Shown: positions 41,554-52,599, counted from the stretch's first letter. The stretch is 64,000 nt of DNA from an uncultured Oscillospiraceae bacterium (GCA_934622035.1 CAKTVG010000013.1:10468-74467); one strand, 5' to 3'. Made by a program: numbers and translations. Notes: a model not told the origin generated them from the letters alone.

Positions 41554-44500
41554 ATGAGTACGGCCCATAAATACTTGCAACGCATTATTTCCGCAGTGTT
41601 GATACTGGTGATGGTCTTTGGACTTGTTGGGAATGTTCCGGCAAGGGCCGAAGATGCTGAAGAAAACAACTTGATTCTAGCCGAGAGCTTTGAGACAAGT
41701 GAAAATGGAAGTTTTATAATCAATGATAATCTTGGGATAAAGTCTACGCATATACAGGCGACAGTAGACGGAACGCCAGGGAATGGTATTGTCACATGGA
41801 ATGGCGCGAACCCCATTGCAGGATCCGGGATTTCAACTTATCTCAGCGGCGGCAGCGTTACATTGAATGCGGGCGTTTCTGGCGCATACCATGGCGATAG
41901 CTGCATTGAACATATTGCGAATCAATATACGAACGAAAGCGGAAAGGTTGTTTACGCTTCTAGAATATATATTACATATACGTTAAATGCGGCGCAAACA
42001 GCAAAAATGATCGACGGTGCGACCTATGTTGCCGGTATATGGGTTAAGCAGTCGAGCGAAGATGCCGGACGGATTACGCTTTCGGTTTTGAACAGCGGAA
42101 CGAATTCCGCAACAGCGCAAACGGTGCAGTCGGAGAAAACGACACAGTGGCAGCAGATAAAGGTCGATTTCACATACGATTCATCCAAACCGGTAAAAAT
42201 TCAAATTGCTACAAGCAACCCATCTGCCAACGTGGATGGCACAGGCATTTATCTCGACTATTTGACGGTCGAAAAACGGAACGAAGTAGCTGACGCGGTT
42301 GCAATATGCGATACGGCTACGGTCCCGGTCGGACGAACGGTGACGTTGATCGCGAGCTATCCGGAAGGAAAATCTGTTGCGTGGACAAGCAGTAATGAGA
42401 GCGTTGCCGCGGTAAACAACGGCGTTGTAACCGGCGTCAGTGAGGGCACTGCGGTCATTACTGCAACAGTTGGCACAGCGTCGGATACCTGTACAGTATC
42501 TGTTACGTCCGCGGACGCTTATATTGTAAATGAGAGATTTGAGAATCCTGTTGTCAATGACAATTCGGGAATCATAAGCACATCAGGCAACGCAGTATGG
42601 AATCTTGCCTCTCATGCGAATTGGAGCATGTGGGTGAATAAGGCCAGCGTTCTGCTTGAAGGCATGACAGACACGGCTTATGAAGGAAACAACGCAATTA
42701 AAGTTACGCCGGGAGAAACGGGCGGAAGAGGTACCGCGTTGTATACGCTGACGGCGGCGGAAATGAACAAACTGGAGATCGGAACGGAATATAAGATCTC
42801 CGTATGGGTTAAAGCAGCGGGCGGCACGCTTTCCAATTTCGGACTTGAACTGAAAAATGCGACCAGCAGTGCGCCTACGATCAAAACAGTCGATGTTGGA
42901 ACGGAATGGGTTGAGGTTTCGCACAGTTTTGTACTGGAAACAAAAGAAAAGAGCATTCAAATTGGTGTCGGTCCGAAGGGAGTCGTTACCAACGCATACT
43001 ATATTGACAAACTTACGCTTTCGCCAAGCAGCAAAGCAACGGAGATTGCATTAAATGCGACAGAGGCTTACCTGGAACCTGGGCAGTCTACAAAGTTGAA
43101 CTACTCGTTGTCGCCGCTTTCCGCAGTTAGCGATGTGGTGTTCAAGTCTTCCAACCCCGCTGTTGCAGTGGTTGCAGAGGATGGTACCGTTACTGCGTGC
43201 AGCGTCGGTGAAACCAGCATTACTGCAACGGCTGTAAACGGGCGAGTAAAGGCATCGTGCGTGATTCACGTTGTTGATGAATATGTCGAACTTATAAATA
43301 TTTCTCTAAATGAAACGAGCGTGGCAATGACACCCGGTGCAGAGAGAAATATGGCAGTAGTTTTGTATCCTGCAAATGCGACCGTCAGCACAACTGCCTG
43401 GTCCAGCAGTAATGATGCGGTTGTCAGGGTTGATAAAAACGGAATGTTAACTGCGATTGCCAACGGGACAGCCGTTATTACGGCTGCTGTCAAGGATAAA
43501 ACAGCATCCTGTACGGTGACGGTTGCAGAAGATGCGTCGTTTGCAGGCCAAACAAAAAACGTGGGCGTCAATTTTGGAAAGACATCTGAAATTGATCTAA
43601 AGAGCACTCTGGCCGCCGACACATACAAAGTCACTGTGGCGCCCAATAAAGGCAATGCTTATATCAGTGGTGACAAGTTGTATTATACCTCCAACACATG
43701 GCTGATGGATCAGGATGGAGAATTTATCGATCAGGAATATCAGGACATAGTTATAATCTCAGCTAAGCGCAGCGGGGGGAAATCTGCAACAATTACATTA
43801 AACATCACGGTGGGCAAACTGGCTGATTTGATGGCTCAGGTAGAGAATTGGAGCCTTCTGTTTACACAAGCAGATTTAGACAGCATTAAGGCAGAGGCGA
43901 AGACAAATGCAGACCGCAAGAAACTGATTGACCAGGCACTGGCAGAAGCGGACAGCCTGGTAAACAAGATCCCAGCAGAATACAAGAATCCGCAGACAGG
44001 AATCCCGTCCTATGACGAATATCAGCGCGAAACGGGTGATGTTGCCGTTGCTTTTATGATGGCCTATCTGTTCACAAAGAATGATGCGAATTATGCCGAG
44101 AAAAACGCGTTGTATTTGCAGAAAACCATTCAATGGCTGAAGGCGTCATTGAGTTACCCGTTCTGGGGTTCAACGCCTGCTCAGAATAATGACCTGGCCT
44201 GCGCACATCAACTATTTGCAGTGGCAATGGCATATTGCTGGCTGAAGGATGAATTGGCCAATGAGAGATGTGACCACACGATGGGAACGGATAATGATCT
44301 GTGGGATGTCACGACAGAAAATGTTCCTATCCTGGAGGCCATTGAGAAGCGCATGTGGCAGGCGGGTTCTGACCTATATAAAGAAAGTATAAATTATAAA
44401 GTTTATGTTATGAACCATTTGAACATCCGAATGGCCGGACTGATGGCAGCGGCGGTTGCATTGCAGAGCGATAGCAATACGCCGACGCAGAAGAACACCT

Positions 44501-47298
44501 TGGTCAAGTGGATGGGTATGGGATTATACAAAGATGGATACGGCATGAATGCATTAATGCCTGACGGCACCTCGCAGGAGGGACTGCCTTACTGGGAGTA
44601 TGGCACGACGTGGGTGTTTAAAGGAGCGTACGTAGCCAAAACTGCGCTGGGAATCGACCTGATCGATATGACCAATGTTTATTCCCAGTCTGCCGATTAT
44701 GTGCTGTATAATGGACTTCCCATGAACGAATGGACCTCCTCACAGAACTTACTAAACATTGGCGACAGCCCAACATACCACTATGACGGACCGAGCCATA
44801 TCCTCCGGATGATTGCAGCAGAATACCAGGACGAAACAGCACAGTGGCTGGCAGAGACATACGAAGCAAAACACATAGGTTTAGATGAGCATGTATGGAT
44901 GAGCGCCGTATTCGGAGATGTAAGTGTTGGAATAGCGGAGCCTGAAAATCTCGAAACGCTGAAATGGTTTAAAGATTTGAATCATGTGGTATCGCGTTCT
45001 GACTTTTCTGGGAATGAGGACATTTTATCAATTAAAACAGGTGTTCCCTGTGGTGAAAATCTTCTGAGAATGGTACAAAGCGGAGCATATGTAGGGGAGG
45101 CTGATGCGGGACATGCCCATCCGGATGCCAACCATATTACCCTCTACTCCAATGGTGAATATTTGCTCAGGGACGATGGCTATTCCGATAAATACGCCTC
45201 AAACCACAATACCCTGCTGGTCAACGGCGAGGGACAGCTTGGCAGCGGAAATGAGTGGATGCAGGAGCAACCATATATTGATAATAACGCTGTTCCGCAC
45301 ATGAATACAGTAAAAGAGGTAGTTGATACAGACAACGATGTGGTTTATGATTATATTGTCGGGGATGCGACAGAGGCATATGCATCTGAACTTGGGCTGG
45401 ATCTTTTCCAACGGCATATTGTGTATTTAAAGCAGGAAAAAGTCCTGCTTGTGGTGGATAATATTGAGACGATGGAGGATACTGATCTGGAACTGCGCTG
45501 GTTTACCGGTTCTAAGGCTGCATTGCTCAGTGGTGGAATCTATACCATCGAAAGTAATTCTAATACGATGAATTTCTTCCCGTTCGGTGCCGAGAATGTA
45601 TCGACAACATTTGAAAATGTCGTACTCTATGGCCGCGCGGGGGCGACCAGCGAGGAGAAAACATTCCGCCAGACCTATACCGGATCTTCCTGGCAGAATG
45701 CAGTTGCGTTTAGCTGGAACCAGAACACGGCGGAAGCTGCGTATGTCAAGTATAAACACGGCGAAAATGCAAATGAACACATTTTTGGCGTAAATGGAAA
45801 GGTATATACGGTTAACGTCCTGACGAACACGGTTACGATAGCGGAGGGAGACTTTGAAACCTCTGGCGGAGGCGCCTCTGACAATAGTTCCATTTCCACG
45901 CTGATGATCAATGGTAATGTTTACGACGCTTTTTCTGGTGAAACACATGAGTATATGATTGACCGCTGGTGGAAGGATTACGACCTAAGCATTGTGGCGT
46001 CTGCCAGTGCCTATGGTGCAGAAGTGACGGTTGATCAGTCTGACATGGAAAACATCAAGATTACTTGTGTTTCCAGAGACAGAACGTCCACTACAGTTTA
46101 TACGCTCCGGATTACCAACACAAATAAAATCTTGGGAATCAAGCGCGGATGGACCAACGTTTTCCGTGAAGGCTGTGATATTTCCAACAGTTGGGATAAC
46201 TTCGTCGCGGTTCAGAACGAGCCGACGTATTGGACAGTGCAGGCACCTGAATCTGGAAAAGTGTATGCAAACTATGATTTGGGCGAGCTTGTTACCTTAG
46301 AACAGTTGGATATTGTATTCCATAATTCTTCTTTGCGCGATACCTACTATGATGTTAACATTTCCACCGACGGTGAGAATTGGACGTCGTTTGTTGAAGA
46401 TGTGGTTTGTGCAAAGACGACACCGGTGCATACGGGCGGGAATCATGGCTGGGCTACCATTCTGGAAAACCAGGCAATACAGACTCGTTATGTGCAGATC
46501 GTTCTCAGGGGACATACCAACACGGATAATAAGGACAAGGCCGGTGTGTGGAATGGCATCATGGAAATCACTTTCCGTGGAAATCCGGAAGAACGTCCTG
46601 CGGTTGGCAGCGTTCGCGGCGTCAAGGTAAATGAGCAGGGAAAGCCAGTGCACGGGGCTGTGATTGGGCTGTTCGCAAAAGATACGGTAGAGTTTACGCC
46701 TGATACCGCACTCCGTACTGTCCTTTCCGATGAAAACGGCTTGTTCAGTTTCGAAAATGTTGAATTTGGAAGCTATCTCGTACGGGAACTGGATCCTTCG
46801 GTGGGTTATGTGCTCTCAAATAAAACGGATGAAGTGGAAATTTCAAAAGACAGTCACGACATCGATCTTGGTTCCATCGAAAGCAGACACATTACCGGTG
46901 TACTGGAGATTATTGTATCTGACGCTTCTGACGGGAAGTTCCTGACGAACGTGGGTATCCGCATCTTCGATGCGGATACCCAGACGGTCGCTGAAGGCTA
47001 TTCGGATAAGAACGGCCAGATAGTTATTTCGCTGCGTTATGGTGAGTATACCTGTGGGGTAATCTCTGCTCCTGATGGGTATCTGCTTGATACGGCGCTG
47101 TATGCATTTACAATTACAGAGGATGGACAGACAGTCAAAGCATCGTGTAGCCTAGAACAAATCCGGGAAAAGCAGGAAACGCCCAAAACCGGTGACGAAT
47201 TCAGCTTTGTATACTGGATTGGACTCTGCGGTGCAGTTTTGTCGGGGATTGCGCTTTACGTAATTCTGCACTTCCTGCGCAGAGAACGTGAATTATGA
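41554..47298 (+). CDS. Giant cell-wall-anchored heparinase II/III-like polysaccharide lyase
   Basis: 1914 residues. ATG 41554 is chosen with GAGGAGAG upstream; an in-frame TTG 39 nt earlier is rejected. In order: signal peptide (~1-32), a CBM4/9-like domain, Big_2, a second CBM, and two more Big_2. The catalytic part (~750-1440) has an alpha-helical toroid and then the heparinase II/III beta domain with signature GHAHPDANHITLY at ~1186. A cadherin-like domain, an F5/8C-like module (~1526-1680) and two CNA_B/SpaA-type domains follow. PKTGD at ~1877, a membrane helix and a basic tail end the protein. Members cleave uronate-containing polysaccharides by beta-elimination. The substrate could be a glycosaminoglycan, alginate-like or plant/bacterial acidic glycan. 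Confidence 0.85.
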   Translation: MSTAHKYLQRIISAVLILVMVFGLVGNVPARAEDAEENNLILAESFETSENGSFIINDNLGIKSTHIQATVDGTPGNGIVTWNGANPIAGSGISTYLSGGSVTLNAGVSGAYHGDSCIEHIANQYTNESGKVVYASRIYITYTLNAAQTAKMIDGATYVAGIWVKQSSEDAGRITLSVLNSGTNSATAQTVQSEKTTQWQQIKVDFTYDSSKPVKIQIATSNPSANVDGTGIYLDYLTVEKRNEVADAVAICDTATVPVGRTVTLIASYPEGKSVAWTSSNESVAAVNNGVVTGVSEGTAVITATVGTASDTCTVSVTSADAYIVNERFENPVVNDNSGIISTSGNAVWNLASHANWSMWVNKASVLLEGMTDTAYEGNNAIKVTPGETGGRGTALYTLTAAEMNKLEIGTEYKISVWVKAAGGTLSNFGLELKNATSSAPTIKTVDVGTEWVEVSHSFVLETKEKSIQIGVGPKGVVTNAYYIDKLTLSPSSKATEIALNATEAYLEPGQSTKLNYSLSPLSAVSDVVFKSSNPAVAVVAEDGTVTACSVGETSITATAVNGRVKASCVIHVVDEYVELINISLNETSVAMTPGAERNMAVVLYPANATVSTTAWSSSNDAVVRVDKNGMLTAIANGTAVITAAVKDKTASCTVTVAEDASFAGQTKNVGVNFGKTSEIDLKSTLAADTYKVTVAPNKGNAYISGDKLYYTSNTWLMDQDGEFIDQEYQDIVIISAKRSGGKSATITLNITVGKLADLMAQVENWSLLFTQADLDSIKAEAKTNADRKKLIDQALAEADSLVNKIPAEYKNPQTGIPSYDEYQRETGDVAVAFMMAYLFTKNDANYAEKNALYLQKTIQWLKASLSYPFWGSTPAQNNDLACAHQLFAVAMAYCWLKDELANERCDHTMGTDNDLWDVTTENVPILEAIEKRMWQAGSDLYKESINYKVYVMNHLNIRMAGLMAAAVALQSDSNTPTQKNTLVKWMGMGLYKDGYGMNALMPDGTSQEGLPYWEYGTTWVFKGAYVAKTALGIDLIDMTNVYSQSADYVLYNGLPMNEWTSSQNLLNIGDSPTYHYDGPSHILRMIAAEYQDETAQWLAETYEAKHIGLDEHVWMSAVFGDVSVGIAEPENLETLKWFKDLNHVVSRSDFSGNEDILSIKTGVPCGENLLRMVQSGAYVGEADAGHAHPDANHITLYSNGEYLLRDDGYSDKYASNHNTLLVNGEGQLGSGNEWMQEQPYIDNNAVPHMNTVKEVVDTDNDVVYDYIVGDATEAYASELGLDLFQRHIVYLKQEKVLLVVDNIETMEDTDLELRWFTGSKAALLSGGIYTIESNSNTMNFFPFGAENVSTTFENVVLYGRAGATSEEKTFRQTYTGSSWQNAVAFSWNQNTAEAAYVKYKHGENANEHIFGVNGKVYTVNVLTNTVTIAEGDFETSGGGASDNSSISTLMINGNVYDAFSGETHEYMIDRWWKDYDLSIVASASAYGAEVTVDQSDMENIKITCVSRDRTSTTVYTLRITNTNKILGIKRGWTNVFREGCDISNSWDNFVAVQNEPTYWTVQAPESGKVYANYDLGELVTLEQLDIVFHNSSLRDTYYDVNISTDGENWTSFVEDVVCAKTTPVHTGGNHGWATILENQAIQTRYVQIVLRGHTNTDNKDKAGVWNGIMEITFRGNPEERPAVGSVRGVKVNEQGKPVHGAVIGLFAKDTVEFTPDTALRTVLSDENGLFSFENVEFGSYLVRELDPSVGYVLSNKTDEVEISKDSHDIDLGSIESRHITGVLEIIVSDASDGKFLTNVGIRIFDADTQTVAEGYSDKNGQIVISLRYGEYTCGVISAPDGYLLDTALYAFTITEDGQTVKASCSLEQIREKQETPKTGDEFSFVYWIGLCGAVLSGIALYVILHFLRREREL

Positions 47299-47352
47299 GA
47301 GAATGACACGACGAGTGCAGGTGAACATGCAATTCTTTCGGATAGAATAGCA

Positions 47353-47381
47353 AAGCATCAGGACAGAATGCCCTGATGCTT
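47353..47381 (+). terminator. Hairpin after the lyase gene
   Basis: AAGCATCAGG (47353-47362) pairs with 47372-47381 around a 9-nt loop. No T-run follows, so it may only reduce read-through into the dehydrogenase gene. Confidence 0.45.
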
Positions 47382-47447
47382 GAACGAGTAAAAACATACG
47401 TCATTGGATACCGGACGGATCAACTTAATGAAAAGAGGAAAAGGAAG

Positions 47448-48485
47448 ATGAAAATTCTTGTACTGAACACTTTCACGGATGAGACCTATCGTGAGTTCTA
47501 TACGGAAGCGGCACAGAAAAGAATGAATGCCATAGGCACGGTTGTGCAGGTAGATTATGATGGCACTCCTTCGGCAAAGGAGCATCTCTTGCAAGAGGCA
47601 GAAAGTGCAGAAGTGATCTTTACGGGATGGGGAGTTCCGGACTTTGACGAAGCATTCTACCAAAATGCACAAAAGCTGAAGATCATTGCCCATACCGGCG
47701 GTTCGGTCGCGGATCTGGTCAGTGACAGCCTGAAGCACCGCCAGATTCTCCTGCTGTCCGGCAACCGCTATTATGCAGAATCCGTTGCTGAGGCAACGAT
47801 CTGCTATATGCTGATGGGGCAGAGAAAGCTCTATAAAGTGCTGAAACAGACAGAGTTTGAGGGGTGGGGGCCTGCGCAGATCAATGCAGGCCTTTATGGC
47901 AAGACTGTTGGTTTGTTAGGATTTGGCATGATATCCAAATATGTTGCAAAAATGCTGAGTGTGTTTAACGTTCACATACTTGTTTGCTCGTCGCATCAGA
48001 TTCCGCAGCACGAATTGAGAGAATATGCAATCACGCAAGCCTCGGCGGAGGAAATGTTCTCTCAAAGCGATATTGTTTCGATCCATTCCGCAATGACATC
48101 CAAAACCTATCACAGTGTCAACCGCGAATTGCTGTCACGGATGAAAGAGAATGCCCTGCTCGTAAATACAGCAAGAGGAGCGGTTGTTGATGAAGATGTT
48201 TTGGCGGAGTTTTTGATTGCCGGAAAGATTCGTGCAGTGCTGGATGTTTTTACGCAGGAGCCCCTGCCTATGGACTCCCCGCTGCGCGGTTTGGATAATG
48301 CCCTTTTGGTCCCACATAAGGGTGGCCCTACAGCGGACATGATGGAGGTTACAACTCTGGGTCTGATTGATGATGTTGAGGCATTTTTCTGCGGAAAACC
48401 AGGAAAAATGCAGAATGTGATTTCTATGGATTATGCAGAACGCATGACCAGCCATCGAGTGGTAGACGAGGTAAAAAATGCGTAA
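47448..48485 (+). CDS. D-isomer-specific 2-hydroxyacid dehydrogenase family protein
   Basis: 345 residues; ATG 47448 is chosen with AAAGGAAG upstream. The NAD-binding motif GLLGFGMISKYVAKML starts near 160. The family catalytic residues are Arg in VNTARGAVVDED (~240), Glu in 'FTQEPLP' (~270) and His in 'LVPHKGG' (~290). Reduction of a 2-keto acid, or oxidation of a 2-hydroxyacid, from uronate breakdown would fit the lyase next door. It overlaps the following regulator gene by 8 nt. Confidence 0.85.
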   Translation: MKILVLNTFTDETYREFYTEAAQKRMNAIGTVVQVDYDGTPSAKEHLLQEAESAEVIFTGWGVPDFDEAFYQNAQKLKIIAHTGGSVADLVSDSLKHRQILLLSGNRYYAESVAEATICYMLMGQRKLYKVLKQTEFEGWGPAQINAGLYGKTVGLLGFGMISKYVAKMLSVFNVHILVCSSHQIPQHELREYAITQASAEEMFSQSDIVSIHSAMTSKTYHSVNRELLSRMKENALLVNTARGAVVDEDVLAEFLIAGKIRAVLDVFTQEPLPMDSPLRGLDNALLVPHKGGPTADMMEVTTLGLIDDVEAFFCGKPGKMQNVISMDYAERMTSHRVVDEVKNA

Positions 48486-50733
48486 GAGAGCAAAAAAGCG
48501 AGGAGTCGTTTACAAAAAGATGGTGCGCTCGATTCTCCTGACGATGATTGCACCTCTGGTGATGACGATTGCTGTACACTATTATTCTGTTGGCATTCTT
48601 GAGAAACAAACAAAAGAGGCCAATAGTAACTTCCTGCAAACGATTCAAAGTGTTTGCGACAAGGAAATACGTCATTATCAAAACGCGCTCTTCCAGTTTT
48701 CGTGGAATGAGAGAATACGCACTATTGGCCTGAAAGATAAATTTGATGCAGATACGCAAATCCAAGCTGCAAAATTGATGGTCAACCTATATGAAGTGCA
48801 TACGACGCAAGGCAACTATTCCGATAGCTGTAGAGATATTTTTATCTACTTTCCGCGAGTGAATCGGTTCTTGTCAACGTCGGCGCATGGAAGCGTTGCG
48901 ATATCTCCTTACGCGGATGATGTCCTTGGAATGACGCAGCAGGAGCAGGAGTGGTTGTATAGTGCTTTGAACGACTGTAAAGCGACGAGTATTACGGGAC
49001 TTGTTTTGGAAAAATCAAAAGCCGGGCGCTTGCTGATTATGATCCCTGCGGCCAGAAGTGCAGGAAAGGTCAACGCGGTTGTGGGCATCTGGCTGGATCA
49101 ACAGGTTATGACGGATACAATCAAGCTGAAAGGAGAACAGGAGAATAGCGACTGGCTGATAATCGATCAGGAACAAAATATTATAAAGGCACCGGAGACG
49201 ATTGAAGCAAAAGGGAAGTTCGACCCGGCGAATTATAGCGGCATGGAGGATTATGTCACGGATGTAACAACCTCGAAAACAACGGATATGACTTACGTCC
49301 TGCTTACGCCTCGGCACAGCGTAAACAGATATGCAAAAAGCATTCAGTTGTTTGTCGCCGGAGCAATCCTGATTTCCATGTTGGTGGAGTTTTTCCTCCT
49401 GCGGAAGGCAATTCGGGTAAATTATGCGCCGTTGGAGCGACTGATCAAGCTGGTGCAGCAGGATGAGGAGAGCCAGAAGCAGGTTGACAATGAGTACGCA
49501 TATCTTGGACAAAGTATAACCAGGATGCGAGAACACCAGGAGAATCTTCGTGAGCGAATTTCTCTGAAGAATGACGCGTTGAAGAAATTATTTGTGACCA
49601 ATGTCCTGCTCAGACCCTTTTCTGGCGAGGTGGAAAGTGATGTTTTGCGCCAGTTTGTAGCCCACTTTGAGCATAAACAGACCATGGCGGTGCTGATGTC
49701 AGTACATTCCGAACAGCCTTTTGCCGGGATTGTGCTGAGTGCAGAGGATATGAAAGCGCTGGTTGACGATATGCTGGCGGATACCGCATATGCAACGGAG
49801 ATTGTAGAAGTTGAAAATCAAATGGTGTTGTTGGTCGGTGGCGACAATTCAGAAGTGATGGAGCGGAAAATGCGCCATGCGCTGGAGGAAATGCAGAAAC
49901 TGCTTCAGGATGACCTTGAGCTCTCCGTTGACATCAGTATGGGTGAACCACACGATGGATTGGACGGAATTCATGTATCCTATCTTGAGGCCTTAGAAGC
50001 CGGCGAATTCCTTTCCGTGTTGGAGCAGAACATAATTCCATACCGGGAGATCATGGACACGACCGTGCGGCGCTACGATTACAGTGTTGATACAGAAGAA
50101 AGAATTATCCAGACGATTCAGGCAGACAATGATCGACTTGCGGTAACATTAATTAGTCGCGTTCTGGATGTCAACTTCAAAGAAAACCATCTGGATGCAA
50201 CGCTGCGCCGCTGCTTGATGATTCATCTTTATTGTACGCTGCTGCGAGCGGCGGATGAAAAGGGAATGATTTCGGCTGTAGAAGTTCCTGCGACGATTTT
50301 CCGAGCAGTGCCCTCTTTGGAAACGTTGAAAAAGCAGTATACCGGTATCATAGAGCAGATATGCCTGCAAGAGCACGGTGATACCGTCCCTAACCTGAAG
50401 CGGGAGCTGTGCAGTCAGGTGCTGGAATATGTGAAGGCAAATTATAATGATTCCGCGCTGAATATCTCAAGTACGGCACAGCATTTTCATGTGTCTCCAT
50501 CGAAGCTGGGAGCGATTTTTAAGAAAGAAACGGGCAAAAGCCTGCTTGATGTCATCAGGGATACCCGCATGGAGGCTGCACTGCTCCTGCTCCAAGATGG
50601 TTTGTCCGTAAATGAGTGTGCACGCAGGGTAGGCGTTGAGGATACGACAACATTCATTCGCCAGTTCAAAAAGTATATTGGTAAGACTCCGGCGCAGATG
50701 CGGACAGAGCTTCGCACCAGTGATACGGAATAG
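48478..50733 (+). CDS. Membrane-bound AraC-type regulator with extracellular sensor (YesN/Cache-like)
   Basis: 751 residues. There is a first membrane helix (~14-36), an extracellular Cache-like sensor (~37-285), a second helix (~289-310), a cytoplasmic linker with a helical HAMP-like stretch, and a C-terminal AraC DNA-binding domain (~645-745, 'SVNECARRVGVEDTTTFIRQF'). Such one-component receptors sense oligosaccharides outside and switch on nearby import genes. It lies between the lyase/dehydrogenase and the importer operon, whose promoter begins 140 bp downstream, so both are likely targets. Confidence 0.9.
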   Translation: MRKRAKKRGVVYKKMVRSILLTMIAPLVMTIAVHYYSVGILEKQTKEANSNFLQTIQSVCDKEIRHYQNALFQFSWNERIRTIGLKDKFDADTQIQAAKLMVNLYEVHTTQGNYSDSCRDIFIYFPRVNRFLSTSAHGSVAISPYADDVLGMTQQEQEWLYSALNDCKATSITGLVLEKSKAGRLLIMIPAARSAGKVNAVVGIWLDQQVMTDTIKLKGEQENSDWLIIDQEQNIIKAPETIEAKGKFDPANYSGMEDYVTDVTTSKTTDMTYVLLTPRHSVNRYAKSIQLFVAGAILISMLVEFFLLRKAIRVNYAPLERLIKLVQQDEESQKQVDNEYAYLGQSITRMREHQENLRERISLKNDALKKLFVTNVLLRPFSGEVESDVLRQFVAHFEHKQTMAVLMSVHSEQPFAGIVLSAEDMKALVDDMLADTAYATEIVEVENQMVLLVGGDNSEVMERKMRHALEEMQKLLQDDLELSVDISMGEPHDGLDGIHVSYLEALEAGEFLSVLEQNIIPYREIMDTTVRRYDYSVDTEERIIQTIQADNDRLAVTLISRVLDVNFKENHLDATLRRCLMIHLYCTLLRAADEKGMISAVEVPATIFRAVPSLETLKKQYTGIIEQICLQEHGDTVPNLKRELCSQVLEYVKANYNDSALNISSTAQHFHVSPSKLGAIFKKETGKSLLDVIRDTRMEAALLLLQDGLSVNECARRVGVEDTTTFIRQFKKYIGKTPAQMRTELRTSDTE

Positions 50734-50874
50734 ATGCGCAGCTACTCGTCCGAATTCCATGCCGGTGGTGCTGCTTGACACGGTTCGAATGCCGCCTTTG
50801 GCAATAATGCACAAAAACGGGGATGAAAAACTGGCACAAATGATCTTTTGCCGAACCAAAACGAATTATGCCGA

Positions 50875-50903
50875 TTGAAAAACGGCCCAGTATAGGATAT
50901 AAA
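50875..50903 (+). promoter_or_regulatory. Promoter of the LplABC-like importer operon
   Basis: TTGAAA (50875-50880), 17-nt spacer, TATAAA (50898-50903), about 47 bp before the start codon. Confidence 0.6.
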
Positions 50904-50949
50904 AATACCATCGGGTTTAGTTCCGAAAACATTAATGGAGGGAAAACAA

Positions 50950-52599
50950 ATGAACGCAAAGAAACTACTTGCATTGATTCTGGCGTTGGTCATGTGCATC
51001 GGCTGCTTCGCTGCCTGTGCCGGTACCGAGCCGGAGCCGACCGACAATCCGTCCGAGACGCCGTCTTCCGATAGCGGCAGTCAGCCCTCGGAAAGCACGG
51101 AATTCAGCTATCCCATGGAGGCGGGTCACTCGCTGACTCTTTGGAAGTATCTCGGTGGCAACATTAAGGCAAACTACACCACGCAGGAAGACACCGAAAT
51201 TGCTAAGTGGCTGACCGAAGCCACCGGCATTGAAGTTGACTGGCAGGATGACCATGCCAATACCGACGAGTCGTATTCGCTGATGCTGTCTGAGGGCAAC
51301 TATGCCGATCTCATTCAGCACGATATGTCTTCCTATCCCGGCGGTACCACTGCCGCTCTGGCTGATGGCGTTGCCATCCCGCTGAACGACATTATTGAGC
51401 AGTACTGCCCGAACCTCAAGGCGCTTCTGGAAGCAAATCCTGAGATTGACAAGGCACTCAAGAACGACGACGGTATTTACACTTTCTTCCCCGTTATTGC
51501 TGATCCCAATTCCACGTTCTCTTATGCCTCTTATCTGCGCGCTGATCTTCTGGAAGAAATGGGCGAGAAGATGCCCACTACGCTGGAAGAGCTGCACGAC
51601 CTGTTGGTTAAAGTTAAGAAGGCTTACCCGGACATGATCCCTTGGACAACGGATTGGGAAGGCCTGTTCAGCTACAGTGTTGCTGCCTATGCTTATGGCG
51701 TCGGCAATATCATCAGCTCGGCGAAGGGCTTCATGCGTGATGACGACGGCAATGTTTACTTTGCCCGCTCGACTGAAAATTACAAGGAATTCCTGCAAAC
51801 CATGAACCAGTGGTACAACGAAGGCCTGTTGGAGCCGGATGTTGCTTCCATCGCCGGTGCTGACGTCAAGGCCAAGATGATCAATGGTCAGGCGTTCATG
51901 TCCAATGGCTGGCTGACCGGTTCTTTCCAGGCTGTGCAGCAGGCTGGCCACGAGCTGAACGAAAAGTATCAGCTGGCTGCGATTGCTCCCCTGGGCGTCA
52001 ATGGGAAGGAAGCTACCGACTGCTATACGCGCTTCCTTATCGGCGGCAATGGCGTTACCATCACCAAGAGCTGCAAGGATATTGAGGCCGCTGCTCGCTT
52101 CCTGGATTACTTCTACTCTGAGGAAGGTATCCTCCTGACCAACTATGGTAAGGAAGGCGTTAGCTACACCATGGTTGACGGCGTTCCTACTTATACCGAA
52201 GATGTTCTGAAGAACTACCCTGAGGGTTGGACCGTTGCACAGTCTATTTGCCGCTATGCAACAGTGCCTGACAACGGCGTTGGTGTTACGCACCCGAATT
52301 ACTATGCACAGACGATTGTTGAGGAGTGCTGCAAAGACCATCTGCGTCAGTGCGCTGCGCTGAAGAATCCGCTGGCTCATGCCCTGCCGATTCTGTCCTA
52401 CACGGCAGAAGAAAGCGATACCATCGGAAAAATCACGACCAACATCTCCACTGCTGTTGCAGAGTGGTCGCTGGGCTTTATCATGGGAACCATCAGCTTT
52501 GATCAGTGGGATGCCTATGTTGCAACTCTGGAGGATATGGGTCTGCAGCAGGCTGTTGAAATCAACGCTGCCGCCCTTGCCAGATACAACGCTCGCTAA
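50950..52599 (+). CDS. Solute-binding lipoprotein of an LplA-type sugar importer
   Basis: 549 residues; ATG 50950 is chosen with GGAGGG 7 nt upstream. The lipoprotein signal ends with Cys in GCFAACAG, followed by an acidic Pro/Ser spacer. The long binding domain (~60-549), including 'LTLWKYLGGN' and 'DADLL'-type lobes, is typical of the ~500-residue LplA/YtcQ group that serves oligosaccharide or uronate importers. A strong stem follows the stop, separating its expression from the permeases. Preferred codons suggest high expression. Confidence 0.87.
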   Translation: MNAKKLLALILALVMCIGCFAACAGTEPEPTDNPSETPSSDSGSQPSESTEFSYPMEAGHSLTLWKYLGGNIKANYTTQEDTEIAKWLTEATGIEVDWQDDHANTDESYSLMLSEGNYADLIQHDMSSYPGGTTAALADGVAIPLNDIIEQYCPNLKALLEANPEIDKALKNDDGIYTFFPVIADPNSTFSYASYLRADLLEEMGEKMPTTLEELHDLLVKVKKAYPDMIPWTTDWEGLFSYSVAAYAYGVGNIISSAKGFMRDDDGNVYFARSTENYKEFLQTMNQWYNEGLLEPDVASIAGADVKAKMINGQAFMSNGWLTGSFQAVQQAGHELNEKYQLAAIAPLGVNGKEATDCYTRFLIGGNGVTITKSCKDIEAAARFLDYFYSEEGILLTNYGKEGVSYTMVDGVPTYTEDVLKNYPEGWTVAQSICRYATVPDNGVGVTHPNYYAQTIVEECCKDHLRQCAALKNPLAHALPILSYTAEESDTIGKITTNISTAVAEWSLGFIMGTISFDQWDAYVATLEDMGLQQAVEINAAALARYNAR

